Below are positions 1 through 12,500 of a DNA stretch of 64,000 nucleotides, in pieces. How positions within the stretch are numbered: position 1 is the first letter of the stretch; each line of letters opens with the position of its first letter. This DNA is from Lampris incognitus. Its lineage: Eukaryota > Chordata > Actinopteri > Lampriformes > Lampridae. The DNA lies in NCBI RefSeq assembly GCF_029633865.1, contig NC_079224.1:18999126-19063125 (forward strand). Direction: 5' to 3'. Position numbers and translations under genes: made by a program. A model generated the notes under the pieces. That model did not search any database. It was not told the DNA's origin and was given only the letters and a program-made list of their open reading frames with translations.

Positions 1-71
1 AAACCACAATTGTGCTCTAGTTGTATGTATTTATTTCTGTTGCGCGTCATGTGTTCCTATGCGCTGTGCAG

Positions 72-3000
72 GTGCGTCGTGTGCCTGGCTCTAGCGGACG
101 GCTCCACAAGACGGAGGACGGAGAGTGGGAATGGAGTGACGATGAGCTGGATGAAGAAAGCGAGGAGGGGAAGGCTGCTGTGGCAGCCCTGCGGGTGAGA
201 CTCGCCATGTTCGCTTCTGCTCAGACTCTGTTCGCTTTATCTTCTAGTGGTTGGGCTACACGGTGTCTTGAACCAATGGAGTGCTGCAGTTGCCAGCAAA
301 AATCCAGTCTAGATAGTAACATCCTATTATTTGGTGAAAGCAAGTGAGATCATGTTAATACAGGTTGTGCACATTGATCTGCTAGAATTGCTCCTTGAGG
401 TTTAGACCTTTTGGTAACTATTGACTGTTGAATTGAAGTTTCACTATCGCAGCAAAAACATTTGTTACCTGGGGCAGTTGGGTGCCCTGTGATGTGAAGC
501 ATTGCCTTCTTAAACACAAAAATGGCAATATGTCTTTTTTTTTAAAACTTACCAAACCGGCAGAGCCTCTTTATGCCTAAATTTGGACTGAAATCTGACT
601 GTCGCTATAAATCTGTGGATACCTAGATTTAGAAACTCAGGAGTGAAAATGTACCTTCATAATACATTGTCATTGAAAAACAGCTGCTTGAACTGGCTTT
701 AGTACTTAATTGGTTCAAACAATTTTTCAGTGTGTTGTCACCTTTATGCTGAATCATGTTTGGAGTGGGTTTTTACTCTCCTGTGATCTCTACTATAAAT
801 TCAGTTCAACCCTGTGACCAAAGCCTTAATGCACCAAATTCATCCTATAATATTCCGACATTCTATAGTTTGGAGAGCGGGGAGGATTATTGCATGTTTT
901 TAATCCTGACAATCTGTCATGTCCGTTCTGCAGTCACCCAGAGTGAAGGACGGATCTCACAATCTGGAGGTGAGTCCAGTGACACCGGACATGACCCAAA
1001 AAAACTTTTGATTTATCTGTAATGTATTGACACAGAGATTTGCATGACTGTCGGATGTTTGTCCTCTTTTCTCATGGATGTGATGCCCTAAAACATGCAC
1101 TGATTGGTGCTCGTGTTGTTCCCCAGCTGTACCCACCCATGGAGGGTTCGTTGAGCCGTCTGCAGCCACCTGCTTCAACACAGGAGACTCCTTTGAACGC
1201 TGGCCAACCAGGGGTAGACGCCACATCACAAGCAACCAGTCCGTCTCATGGGCCGACTGCACAGGTGAAATATAGATGGTGAATCTGTAGAACAGTTTTT
1301 GTGTTGCATCTAATGGTTAAAGATTGCTTCCTTCAGTAAATAAGAAAAGCATATTAAACAAATGAGAAAAAACAGTTTATGAATTGCGTAGCTATTAATT
1401 GAAGTCAAACATGGGTCGGAGTTGATATGTATAAAAAGTAGTTTAAAAAAATAAAGAAGTTTACCATTACAACATTCAGCAATACATAGGATATTGTGTA
1501 ACAATCCTTGTGCCATACTTCAAGGTGAGTATTTACTGTGACGCCTAATTCAGACGACATGTTAATTTCACCATCTCTTATCTTTACCCTGTGTGCTAAC
1601 TGTCGGTCCTTATAGTAGAGGACATTAGGCCATGCTGTCGTAAAACCACTAGCATATCTCACCAATAGACATAGATGGACATAGTCAGGGTATATATTTA
1701 CAGGTTTCGATGAAGGTTCTTTCAGGTCTTGGCAAAAATTCTTGAAAAATTCCCTTACCTGTAAATCACTAGAGTCTGAATGGAGACTACAGCAAGAGGA
1801 ATGGCGATGGCAGTCAACAAACCCCCCCCAAGACAGTCTCAGCCTCAGCGTCCCGTTTGTGTATATTTGTCTTTTCTCTGTCCTGCCCCTGCTCTCGCTG
1901 CACTCATTCAACCTGTAAAGTCCTGTGTTGTAACTCCTGAACTGTCTTGCGCTCTCACAGGACCCAGTTCCACCTGACATCAGTGTTCCCATCAGCCTGG
2001 TTCTAAGACTGAGGAATCTCAAGAAGGAACTCAACGACATTCGATTTGAGTTCATGCCAGGCAGAGGTGAGAGGCGTTATTTAGATGTTTCTGTTTAACT
2101 GTGTACTAATTACTTTGGTATCATGTCGTCTTTTTCTGCTTTTTTCCCCTTGGCTGCCTTTCCCCCTCAGATTCTGCTGATGGAGTGTCTCAGGAGTTGG
2201 TCTCAGCAGGTTTAGTTGATGGGAGGGACTTGGTCATTGGTAAGTAAGACCAGCTGAGCTGCATCACGGGATAGTCTCAGCTGTCTTGATGTGCATCCTT
2301 GAATAAAAGATATCGATGTAATGGTAGTGACACTGCTGGACTGTTGTCCTTGTTTCTAACCTAATTTGGCTGTTTTTAGTTTTCAGGCTGAGTGAACTGG
2401 GGTTGATTGCTAGTCCAGATGCTCACAGTGTGACAAGGTTAATGGGAGAATAAGAAGCGTGGGGACATTTGTGGCAGAGCATCCAATACAAAGTGTCAGA
2501 GGAGATGTGCACTTGTGTGCCTGCCATCAGTTGATAAGAAGTGTCGCCATCAGTTGATAAGAAGTGTCCTTTGTAGGCTATTGTCCTTCAGGTTTATTCA
2601 GCCTACATAACTATTTTTTTTGTTGTAGACTGATTACCTTTTTGAACTTTTAATCAGCAATAGGAAGATTTGTTTATCTGTTACTCAGCAACACCCTGCT
2701 TCATTTTGCTACAGCTGCAATTCACACCTGGGAGGTTTTGAGCACAAATGCAGTTTTCTGTTTTTGTTTTGGTGGTGGTGGTGTCGGGTCCAATTTCAAG
2801 TTCTGTGATTGCATAGCTGTCTTATCTGATGGCATCTACTTTACTCACTTTTGACCATCCATCTCACTGTTGTCTGGTATGAAACTGTTGTCTGGTATGA
2901 ATGTTGTGAGGCAGTGTCAGGGATTCAGTGGGTCCTTTTATTCAGTGTCTAATTCTCTACAACCCTCACCTTGAAGCGTCATGTGTCCACATCCCTGACC

Positions 3001-5428
3001 GGGGTCATTTAGTTTTGGGCTTTGACTGCTGGGTTTTAAAAATTTTGTCATCTGTTTTCAACACGAGTTCATCTGATGTGTCTTCTTTCGTTCCATTGTC
3101 CAGTTGCCGCCAATTTGCAAAAGATTGTTGATGACCCTCAAAACAACAAAAATGTGACATTCAAACTGGTAAGTACAGTGAGTTAAAAGAGTGAAGCACT
3201 GAATGGATGTTTTAATGCTGCGCCCATTTATAGGAATGTTCTACATTAATTGGCCAGTAAAGTCCAATCACGGCCTAATACAGGTGATGGATTAAATTTG
3301 GTCACAAGGGTCATGTAATATTTCAGTATTAATTGGAAAACAAACAACATAGTGTATTTTTGAAACTTTTCTTAGGCCTAAAAAGTAGACACAGGAACAG
3401 TTAGGGAACAGATAGCGCCCCCCACCCATCTGCACACAGACACACACACACACACACCATTCTCCTTTTGTCCCTGTTGCCATTAGTGAAGTACTTTTCA
3501 GGACGCACAATATAAAATCAGGATGTGTCTGTCACCAGGTTAGAATTTTGGTCTAGATGTTGCAATTATATGCACACCAGATTCTGTTCTGCAGATATAA
3601 CTTGTCATCATGCTGGCGAGCCTGTTACAGATGACATCCAAATGAGCCAAGGCCCTCTGAAAACAGTTTATTTCCATGAAAAAGGTCAACAGCAGAGTAT
3701 TAAAATGAAGAAAATGAGAATATAGCAGCCTACACAGCGAGGGAGATTCTCAATGCGCATTTACACAAAAGGTAGTGAAATCCTGGCGGGAGTAAAATTT
3801 TGGTATGACACCTGCGTACACTTTCCGGACTGTAATTCATTTTCTGAACTCAAGAGTCTATAAAGAGGGTGAAGATAATGGGCTATACACTACAGGATCG
3901 TTAGTTGAGATACTCTATATAAAAACTCCTGACATGGCTGTGTACAAGAAAAAGGAAAAAGAATAAATGAAGCCTGTGAATATTGAAGTGATGTCCAAAT
4001 ACCAGCCTGCTGAAGGAGTATCCAAATATTTGAATATTCAGGGCCAGTCGTAAAAAAGAATAGAAATTATTAAAAAAAAGAAAAAGAAAAAAGAATGCAG
4101 GTAAAAACATGTACACTACCGTTCAAAAGTTTGGGATCACCCAAACAATTTCGTGTTTTCCATGAAAAGTCACACTTATTCACCACCATATGTTGTGAAA
4201 TGAATAGAAAATAGAGTCAAGACATTGACAAGGTTAGAAATAATGATTTGTATTTGAAATAAGATTTTTTTTACATCAAACTTTGCTTTCGTCAAAGAAT
4301 CCTCCATTTGCAGCAATTACAGCATTGCAGACCTTTGGCATTCTAGCTGTTAATTTGTTGAGGTAATCTGGAGAAATTGCACCCCACGCTTCCAGAAGCA
4401 GCTCCCACAAGTTGGATTGGTTGGATGGGCACTTCTTTGAGCAGATTGAGTTTCTGGAGCATCACATTTGTGGGGTCAATTAAACGCTCAAAATGGCCAG
4501 AAAAAGAGAACTTTCATCTGAAACTCGACAGTCTATTCTTGTTCTTAGAAATGAAGGCTATTCCATGCGAGAAATTGCTAAGAAATTGAAGATTTCCTAC
4601 ACCGGTGTGTACTACTCCCTTCAGAGGACAGCACAAACAGGCTCTAACAGGTACTATTTAATGAAGATGCCAGTTGGGGACCTGTGAGGCGTCTGTTTCT
4701 CAAACTAGAGACTCTAATGTACTTATCTTCTTGCTCAGTTGTGCAACGCGGCCTCCCACTTCTTTTTCTACTCTGGTTAGAGCCTGTTTGTGCTGTCCTC
4801 TGAAGGGAGTAGTACACACCGGTGTAGGAAATCTTCAATTTCTTAGCAATTTCTCGCATGGAATAGCCTTCATTTCTAAGAACAAGAATAGACTGTCGAG
4901 TTTCAGATGAAAGTTCTCTTTTTCTGGCCATTTTGAGCGTTTAATTGACCCCACAAATGTGATGCTCCAGAAACTCAATCTGCTCAAAGAAGTGCCCATC
5001 CAACCAATCCAACTTGTGGGAGCTGCTTCTGGAAGCGTGGGGTGCAATTTCTCCAGATTACCTCAACAAATTAACAGCTAGAATGCCAAAGGTCTGCAAT
5101 GCTGTAATTGCTGCAAATGGAGGATTCTTTGACGAAAGCAAAGTTTGATGTAAAAAAAATCTTATTTCAAATACAAATCATTATTTCTAACCTTGTCAAT
5201 GTCTTGACTCTATTTTCTATTCATTTCACAACATATGGTGGTGAATAAGTGTGACTTTTCATGGAAAACACAAAATTGTTTGGGTGATCCCAAACTTTTG
5301 AACGGTAGTGTATTTTATGTTGAAATCTTGTTGCTGTTCTTTTCCCCTGTCAGGCGTCTGGCTTGGACGAGTCAGAAATCCCAGACGATGTCAAGCTCAT
5401 GGGTTTTGCACAGCTCAGCATCAGTTAA
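72..5428 (+). CDS. oxsr1: OXSR1 (oxidative-stress-responsive kinase 1), C-terminal 203 codons, 5' end outside the window
   Basis: Seven coding exons with GT-AG junctions: 72-194, 934-969, 1127-1264, 1961-2066, 2171-2239, 3104-3168 and 5354-5428 (TAA). The phases join into 203 codons plus stop. OXSR1 is a Ste20-type kinase that is activated by WNK kinases and phosphorylates cation-chloride cotransporters. The first exon has the conserved S-motif region ([20 protein letters not shown]), where the regulatory WNK-target serine lies in the family, then an acidic [13 protein letters not shown] stretch. Exons 4-7 form the conserved C-terminal (CCT) domain that docks RFxV/I peptides: [40 protein letters not shown], and the end GFAQLSIS. 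The kinase domain would lie upstream of the window. The paralogue STK39 has a similar tail, but the adjacent SLC22A13-like genes support OXSR1. The last intron holds a large inverted repeat (4114-5310). Confidence 0.93.
3434..3458. repeat. Short (CA)n microsatellite
   Basis: A run of CA dinucleotides lies in oxsr1 intron between the exons at 3104-3168 and 5354-5428. Confidence 0.75.
4114..5310. mobile_element. Tc1/mariner foldback element with 535-bp inverted arms
   Basis: The element is bounded by TA on both sides (4112-4113 and 5311-5312), the Tc1/mariner target-site duplication. The termini read CACTACCGTTCAAAAGTTTG and its reverse complement. The left arm 4114-4648 and right arm 4776-5310 are both 535 bp and nearly perfect inverted copies; I see about one mismatch near the ends. 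A 127-bp spacer (4649-4775) separates them. Each arm carries the start of a Tc1 transposase ([16 protein letters not shown]...), the paired-type helix-turn-helix DNA-binding part. The minus-strand copy (4644-4931) reads on into the spacer through SRKRSGRPR for about 95 codons. No DDE catalytic domain is present, so the element is non-autonomous. It probably arose by internal deletion plus inverted duplication of one end. Confidence 0.88.
4644..4931 (-). pseudogene. Tc1 transposase N-terminal fragment (HTH domain only)
   Basis: An open frame of 95 codons starts [20 protein letters not shown] and runs through [20 protein letters not shown], a helix-turn-helix, then the basic GRPR motif typical of Tc1 transposases. 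It ends after [13 protein letters not shown], before the catalytic DDE domain. A shorter copy of the same start lies on the plus strand from 4493. It cannot encode an active transposase. Confidence 0.85.
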
Positions 5429-6515
5429 TGCAAGTGAAGCCAACAACAAAGGACAGCAACTGTTGGTATCGCACAGCTGCATAGCACCCGATTCCAAGAT
5501 ACCACTACTGCCAAAGAGAGGAGCGAGTTTGGCCCAGCAGGAGCATGACACCCGGTGCAGGGATGCAGGGGGACCACCTGGAGAGTGGGCCCACTTCAAC
5601 ACAGGAATCACACTTGAAAAGTTTACAGTGCGCCTATAGATGGGAGATCGTATGCAATCAACTACATCGACTTTTAATTACTTTTTTTCCCTTTGTCATA
5701 CATAAGCACAATCCAAACCAACTCCCGCCACTACAGGAAGTGATTGCCTTCTTTTTTTTTTCCTTTTCTTTTTTTTTTAATTAACTGTGCCACAGAAGTC
5801 ACGTGTCGTGCGACCTTTATTTGGCACTTGATGTGACTATGAATTGGTCAAGTGTAAATCCAGCCTTAGTGAGCAATGCTATAGATTTTACCGGTGTGTA
5901 AAAAAAAATTATTTTTTTTAACCTATCCCCAAATCATTCGCTTTTTTTTTCATTTTCAGATATCTAGAGTTCATTCTAACAATGACAAAAATTCAAAGGT
6001 CAAAGACAACCTCATAGACACGCAGTGATGATGTTCACGCTGTTATTTCTGTTAAATGGACTTTTGATTATTTCAAAAAACAAAACACCTCTGCGAATCA
6101 TTGATGTGCCAGAGTAGCAGCAGTGTTGGTGTGTGGTGTTTTTGTCTCGGAGTAGCTGAAATAAGGGCACAGCTAAACATATCCATATGCAGACAGAAAA
6201 CAGGAGGAATGGCCTTCTCACATGACTGCATGCTACAGCTATGCTTGTTTGTCAGATGGCTTTTTCCACAAGTTTCCTACTTAATTTTCTTGTGCTATGC
6301 AATAGTTTTGGGGTTTTTTTGTTTGTTTTTTTTCCCCACAGTCTGTGACCGGTGGACTTTTTTTTTTTTTGTAGTGCACAGATCTGCACAGATGTTCCTG
6401 AATGGTCAACACAGAAATTAGGTGTTCAGGGGATGCCCAAATGGGTCAAATGCCTCTTATCCTTTGCTTACTTGCATTTTGAAAGTTGCACCTAGAATAA
6501 AGAAGCAAAATAAAA
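5429..6515 (+). other. oxsr1 3' UTR with poly(A) signals
   Basis: A non-coding, AT-rich stretch follows the OXSR1 stop codon, with several T tracts. An AATAAA at 6496-6501 and another at about 6507-6512 are the first clear tandem poly(A) signals. I infer that the transcript ends shortly after 6515. No other gene is visible here. Confidence 0.5.
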
Positions 6516-7543
6516 AATTTAAAAAAAAGCTTCACCACTAAAAAATAATAATAATAAATAATAGAAGCAATACTCTGACAGCAAATCCCCAGAACAGCCA
6601 GCATTTAAGATGCCTGAACCTCTGCTAGGTTGTGCACGGTGAAAATTGAAAATCTTCCACCCGATGGAAATATAGTGGAAATGTCCTCAGAAGCTCAGAG
6701 CAGCTTCTGTTTTTACCACGAGGCATGTTGATCCTTACCGTCTATGTGCTTTATAAACACTCACCTGCACATCACTGATGTCACTCCCAGTGTAGCCGTA
6801 AGGTTGTTTTTACCCTGCCCCTCATCCCCCACCCAAAGGAGCTGTTGTATTTGGTGCCATTTGTCTCTGTGTTTGTATGTTTGTGAGTAACATCACAGAA
6901 AAATGACTCACTCGAATGAAATGCAAATGACAGATGTATAGTATACCATTAAAATTTGGACAACATTTCGGTCAAGGTCTCAAGAAAAGTGTAAACTTTT
7001 TTTTTTTTGCCTTGATCTAAAATTGTTCATTTACTTCAAACCTGGGCCAAAATGTTCACTTTTTTTATTTCTAAGATAATGCTTTCCGTTGCTTTTTATT
7101 GTTTTGATGATCGTTAAGGTCTAAGGTTTGGGGGGGTCAAGGTCATCAATAAAAATTACATTCCCTGTATAACTCTCTAATTATAAATGGCAGCCGATAG
7201 CCTCTTAATTACTATTATTGACGGATAATATACATGTGCTTTCATTTTGGCGTTGTCACCTTTGGCTTTGAGTGACCTTGAACAGTAAATCTTAAGGCTG
7301 TAGGCTTTCAAAATGCTACACTGTAGAAAATAATCTGGTTTAAAAAAGTAAAGCAACCTATTACAAGCCCTTTTCTGAGTAATCTCAATTAGAGTGTGCA
7401 GAACTCAAAAGATCAATGATCACTTCTCCATAACATGGGAGCTACCTAAGAGCCACAGTAAAGACAGACAAATCCGATGTGTGTGACACACATTCATTGC
7501 ATTTGTCTCTTTACTGTGGCTCTTGCTTACTTTTTTAAGTCAA
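6516..7543. other. Intergenic, no gene seen
   Basis: AT-rich sequence without recognisable coding exons or elements, between the oxsr1 3' end and the TRIM-like element. I see only short A/T tracts. Confidence 0.4.
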
Positions 7544-7872
7544 TGAAGTGAATTCAGGGGGCAGCCAGGACGTGAACATAGGTCTCCTGCACCACGGGCG
7601 ACTATGTTAACCAGTCGACTAAAGTGTCGGACCCGTTGGGCAACTGGCAAGGGAGTCTACTCATTCATGGTCGTTACAATACCCCCCTCCTTCAGGAAAC
7701 GCGTCCCCACGCTTCAGCATATCAGCTCCCTCACACCTCTGGGCCCATGCGCTTCCGATGGCCTCACGGTCTCACCATCCCACTTCTGACACCAATGTAG
7801 TGAATTCGGGGGGCAGCCGGGAACAGCCACAGCTGGGACGCGAATCCGGGTCGCTCGCACCACGGGCAATAT
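7544..7872 (-). mobile_element. TRIM-like mini LTR element T1 with tRNA-like LTR (5' LTR truncated)
   Basis: Read on the minus strand. The 3' LTR is 7544-7678 (135 bp), starting TGTAACGACC and ending with TTCA. The internal part 7679-7795 is only 117 bp. It begins with the primer-binding-site-like TTGGTGTCAGAAGTGGGATG directly after the 5' LTR and ends in a purine tract (GAAGGAGGGGGGTAT) directly before the 3' LTR. The 5' LTR (7796 to about 7872) ends ACTACA but is cut off on its outer side. The LTRs contain a tRNA-like A box (TAGTCGACTGG) and, in the 5' LTR, a B-box-like GATTCGCGTCC. There is no coding capacity. The layout LTR-PBS-PPT-LTR fits a terminal-repeat retrotransposon in miniature. 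Confidence 0.62.
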
Positions 7873-9585
7873 TGGGCTATACAAATAAAATTGACTTAAA
7901 TTAAACCAGCAGATTATTTTTTTACAGTGTGTAACTCACAAACTGCTACTGATCAGAATCAGAATACTTTATTTATCCCCGAGGGGAAATGGAGTTCTAT
8001 TACAGACACTCACGCTCTAATAACTAAAAACTAACAAGATGCAAGATAAGAAAATAGAAACCATTTTATAGCCATTTAATTTCTCTTATTGACAGGTAGG
8101 AAAATCCACACATGACAGTATGAACTGTGACCTTGAAGGTGCAAATTCAAGATTATGGGTTTTCAAAAAGGACTGTAGCTCATAAACTTCTGCAGATAGC
8201 CATGTCACTATTACTGGCACATGGGAGGTTCCACTCACTCCTCCACCCGGCACCATGACCTTTCAATTAGAGTGACCTGTGGTGTGCAGGCTTTGTCATG
8301 CCTGGCACCAATCGTTCTTTTTTTTGTTTTTTTTGTGTGCAAAGGCTGTGCATTAGCTTATAGTTCAGGGTACTATTGTAAATGGTGTATTTAAAGATAT
8401 TGTATTTCATAATGTACGTATGATGGCAACCCCATGCACTGTCACTCAAACACCATTTGTATGTTTGTATGTGAATACATAGATGCATCGTCTTTTGTTG
8501 AATACATTTCAAATATGAAAGCAACATTTTAGTTGTACATAATGATTAAGGCAACCAGCTGGTAAACTTGATCACTAACTCATCCGGTGCAGTAGCAAGT
8601 AATGAATTTAATCTCTCCTTCACTGCGTTTTCCACTATTGGCCTTTTGTATGTAAAAACGTCACTAAATGTGCACAGATTATTAATTTGATCGGCACCTT
8701 AATGATAATGCAAACTAGCTTGTTTGGCTATAATGGAGAGCTTGTAGTCACACTGCTATGGTGTTACACAATATGCAGTTTTTCTCTCTGAAGCCGATCC
8801 GATGCATATTCCTGATGACAGTGGATGCGAAAATAATAAGCATTGTGGTGTTCTCGAACAAATAACACGAAAATGACCCCAGTGACACGAAAATGACACT
8901 GTTTTTTGTGTGTGTGCGGTGGTGAGGTAATGATCAACAGACTTTTGAGCTTTTAGTTGTCTAGCTTTGCTAAATATCTTCCTCTTTATGGTTTATTAAT
9001 CAGAAAAGCCGCCGGTTTATCTCAAGGTGAGGCCTTTGAATCATTAGTATTAATTTCACCAGTTGATTGGCAAAGTATTTGTTTTCAACTTTTATTTTTT
9101 ACAAATCATTACATTGATTTTTTTTGTTTTGTTTTTTTTTTGTTTTCATGATGTTTTGTCATATGTGGAAATCATTTCGAATAAGTTGTTTGAACAGGAA
9201 AATTTGTGATTACGTTGTAGAACTTGATGTCAGACACGAAGATCCCTCAAATGATGCTTCTGTTGGAAACTATCGACACAGAACAAAACAGTGATTTTTA
9301 GTAGCTGAATAAAGACACTTGATGGAATTCAAATAATGCATCAGAAATTTTTAAAACAAGGAACAGGGAATTCACTTTTCATATTTTGTTAAATCCTGAG
9401 GTTTTATGTCCAAGCACTTTGTACCAAAAGTCAGTTATTTTGCTTTAGCTCCCTGAGAGTAAATTATCCACACAGCGGTTACTGAATAAAACACTGACGG
9501 TTAAACATTTTCATTATGGAGGCGGCGTTGACACAGTATCGCGCTCCAAACGCTCCTTCAACTCGTGTGATTAAAAAGTGTAAAA
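7873..9585. other. Upstream region of slc22a13-like copy 1; LINE tail, otherwise nothing clear
   Basis: About 7873-7900 (GGGCTATACAAATAAAATTG) looks like a LINE 3' tail. The rest is AT-rich sequence without an identifiable gene. An ATG at 9516 opens a 60-codon frame that overlaps the transporter start in a different frame; if the transcript begins upstream of it, it would act as an overlapping upstream ORF. No TATA box was assigned. Confidence 0.35.
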
Positions 9586-12500
9586 ATGCTGGATTTTGGA
9601 GAGATTCTGAGGACTGTTGGAGACTTTGGGTTATTCCAAAAGCTTATCCTGGTTTCCTTAACTGCTCCAAATTTGGTCCTACCCGTTCTCTTTGCTAGTC
9701 TGATTTTTGTTCAGTCTGACCCAGACAGACGCTGTAACACGGACTGGATCCTTAGAAAAGCTCCTAACTTGACCACGGAGGAGCAGCTGAACTTGACCCT
9801 GCCCCGGGAGCAGGACGGGACCGTCAGTAGGTGTCTGATGTTTGTCCCAGTGGACTGGGACATTAACACCATCAGAGAACGTGGACTTAATGAGACCACC
9901 GGCTGCCAGGATGGATGGCTGTACGACAACACCATGTATGAGGCCACCATAGTCACTGATGTAAGTTAAATATGAGTAAAATTGTGAGATCCACAGTGCT
10001 CTCACCATCTTTATTATATTTATTATTTATATTTATTATTCAAAAGCCTCACTGCTATAGACCCGGTACCGTGGCTCTCCGAGAGAGCTGACGTCACCAG
10101 AAATATACAGAGACATTATTTCCTCAAATTTTTTTAATCACAGAAACATGGCTTAGTACTAGTGATTTTATCCCATAAATAGAAGCCACACCTCTTGACT
10201 ATGCATATCTCCATCAACCCAGACCTTGTGACCGTGGAGGTGGTTTTGCTGTAATCTGCAAAAATAATTTCACCTGTACTCCTTTGCTTAGGCTCCTTTC
10301 CCTCCTTGGAATCTCTTGATTTTGTGTTAACACCCTCTGATCAGAATGTAACACCCTCTAGTTGGAATGTTAGCGCCCTCTGGAATGTTAACGCCCTCTG
10401 ATCGGAATGTTAATGCCCTCTGTTCGGAATGTTAACGTCCTCTAATCAGAATGTTAACGCCCTCTAATCAGAATGTTAATGCCCTCTGATCGGAATGTTA
10501 ACGCCCTCTGATCAGAATGTTAACGCCCTCTAATCAGAATGTTAATGCCCTCTGATCGGAATGTTAACGCCCTCTGATCAGAATGTTAACGCTCTCTAAT
10601 CAGAATGTTAACGCCCTCTGATCGAAACGTTAACACCCTCTAATCGGAATCTTAACGCCCTACAAAGCTTTAAATCGCCAAAGCCCCAGTTATCTCAGTG
10701 ACCTCATCACCACCCACAAACCCTGACGCTCCCTCCGCTCAGCCATTCCCCACTGCTCCACATCCCCCTACACATACGCAGATGATGAGAGACTGAGCCT
10801 TCTGCTCTTTTTCCTTTCGCCCCTGGAACTCTCTCCCTGATTATCTCAGAACTGCCCCTTCCATCAAGGTTTTTAAAACGGGCCTTAAAACCCTTCTTTG
10901 TCAGCGGGCCTTCTTTTAAACATTTTATAGTGGCCCACCCTTGTTTTAATCCTCTTTTTACTTCATTTTAGCCTACTCTTACTTTTTTTTTTTACAGTGG
11001 CTCACCTTGGTTTTATTCCCCCTCTATCATCTTTTTACTTTTTATTTTATTATTTTATGTTTTATATATATATATTAATATTAATACAGATGCTGGAAAA
11101 AAGTTTATTGATATTGTCTGTGAATGTTCTCATTCATCCAGGTCATGGTTATCCAAAGGAGTTGAATCAAGTGCAACTGGACTTGGTATATATCCGTGAA
11201 GACGTTTCGCCTCTCATCCAAGAGGCTTCCTCAGTTCGGGCCTTTCTGACTAGACCAAGCTAGTCTGACTGGCTGGTGATGAGACTCAGTATTTATCCTC
11301 TAGGAGTCGTTGTCAGAGCTATTGATATGCGTGGCTCTTTGTGATCAGATGTTTACCAACGCCCGTCGCTAACAGAGCCATAGATATGAGTGGCTCTTTT
11401 GTGTACCGATGTTTGGCCGCGCCCGTCGTTATCGGAGCTATTGATATGTGTGGCTCTCCTGTGCTCCGATGTCCAGCCGGAGCTATCATTTATTGATATT
11501 CCGCTCCTCATTAGTTGAGCACGGCTATCAACACCATTGACGGTTTCCGGAAAAAAAAACGCTATATATTAATATATATTTTCTTTTTTTCTTTTACTAG
11601 TCTTTTATCTGTGAAGTGCTGCGAGATCTGTCTCTGCAGATGAGACGTGCTATACAAACTCAATTTATTATTATTATTATTATTTATTTATTGACCACCC
11701 ACTAATTTTGGCGGTATTTGTTTTACAGTTTGATTTAATCTGTGACAAGTCTAACCTGGTTGAAGTTGCCCAAACAGTCTTCATGGCTGGTGTACTTACT
11801 GGTTCATTTTTTTTTGGACCAGCAGCTGAATCGTAAGTTCTCTGCATAACAGTTAACAATGCATCATAATGTTTCTGTCGGTCATGCCACAAGTGTTGGG
11901 AAAAGCAAACTTTTAAATTCTTCTGTTTTTCTCGCTAGGTGTGGTCGAAAGCGAATCACTCAGATAACAGTGATCCTTCTGCTTATTTTCACCATTATAA
12001 CTGGTTTGTCTCCAAATCTACATGTGTACATGGTGTCGCAGTTCATAGCTGCGGCTGCATTAGGGGGATATAGGATCAACGCGCCAGTATTAGGTATACG
12101 ATCTCAGTAAGCTTACCTGTCTCAGAATTGTTTTGTTGTGAATGTGAAAGTGTGAATGAAACTCGGTACTCAACTAATTTTGATTTTAACATATGTGCTC
12201 ATAGCTACAGAGTGGATTGGGGTCACCCATCGGTCCTTCGCCTCCTGTCTGTCCCAGATGTTCGCAGCTGTAGGACAATGTGCACTGGCTGGTTTGGTCT
12301 ATGTGGTTCGTGACTGGAGGCAAGCTCAGTATGTCATGGCAGGAGCACAGGCCTTCGTATGCGTTTATATATGGTATGTCACATATTTGGTATCCTTTCT
12401 CTGCTATTTCCCCCCCCTTTTTCCTCCCCAATTGTACCTGGCCAATCACCCCGCTCTTCCGAGCCGTCCCGGTCGCTGCTCCACCCCCTCTGCCGATTCG

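Noticed and set aside
1405-2055. 216-codon minus-strand frame
   Set aside because: It overlaps an oxsr1 exon in antisense, has no recognisable motif and low-complexity ends.
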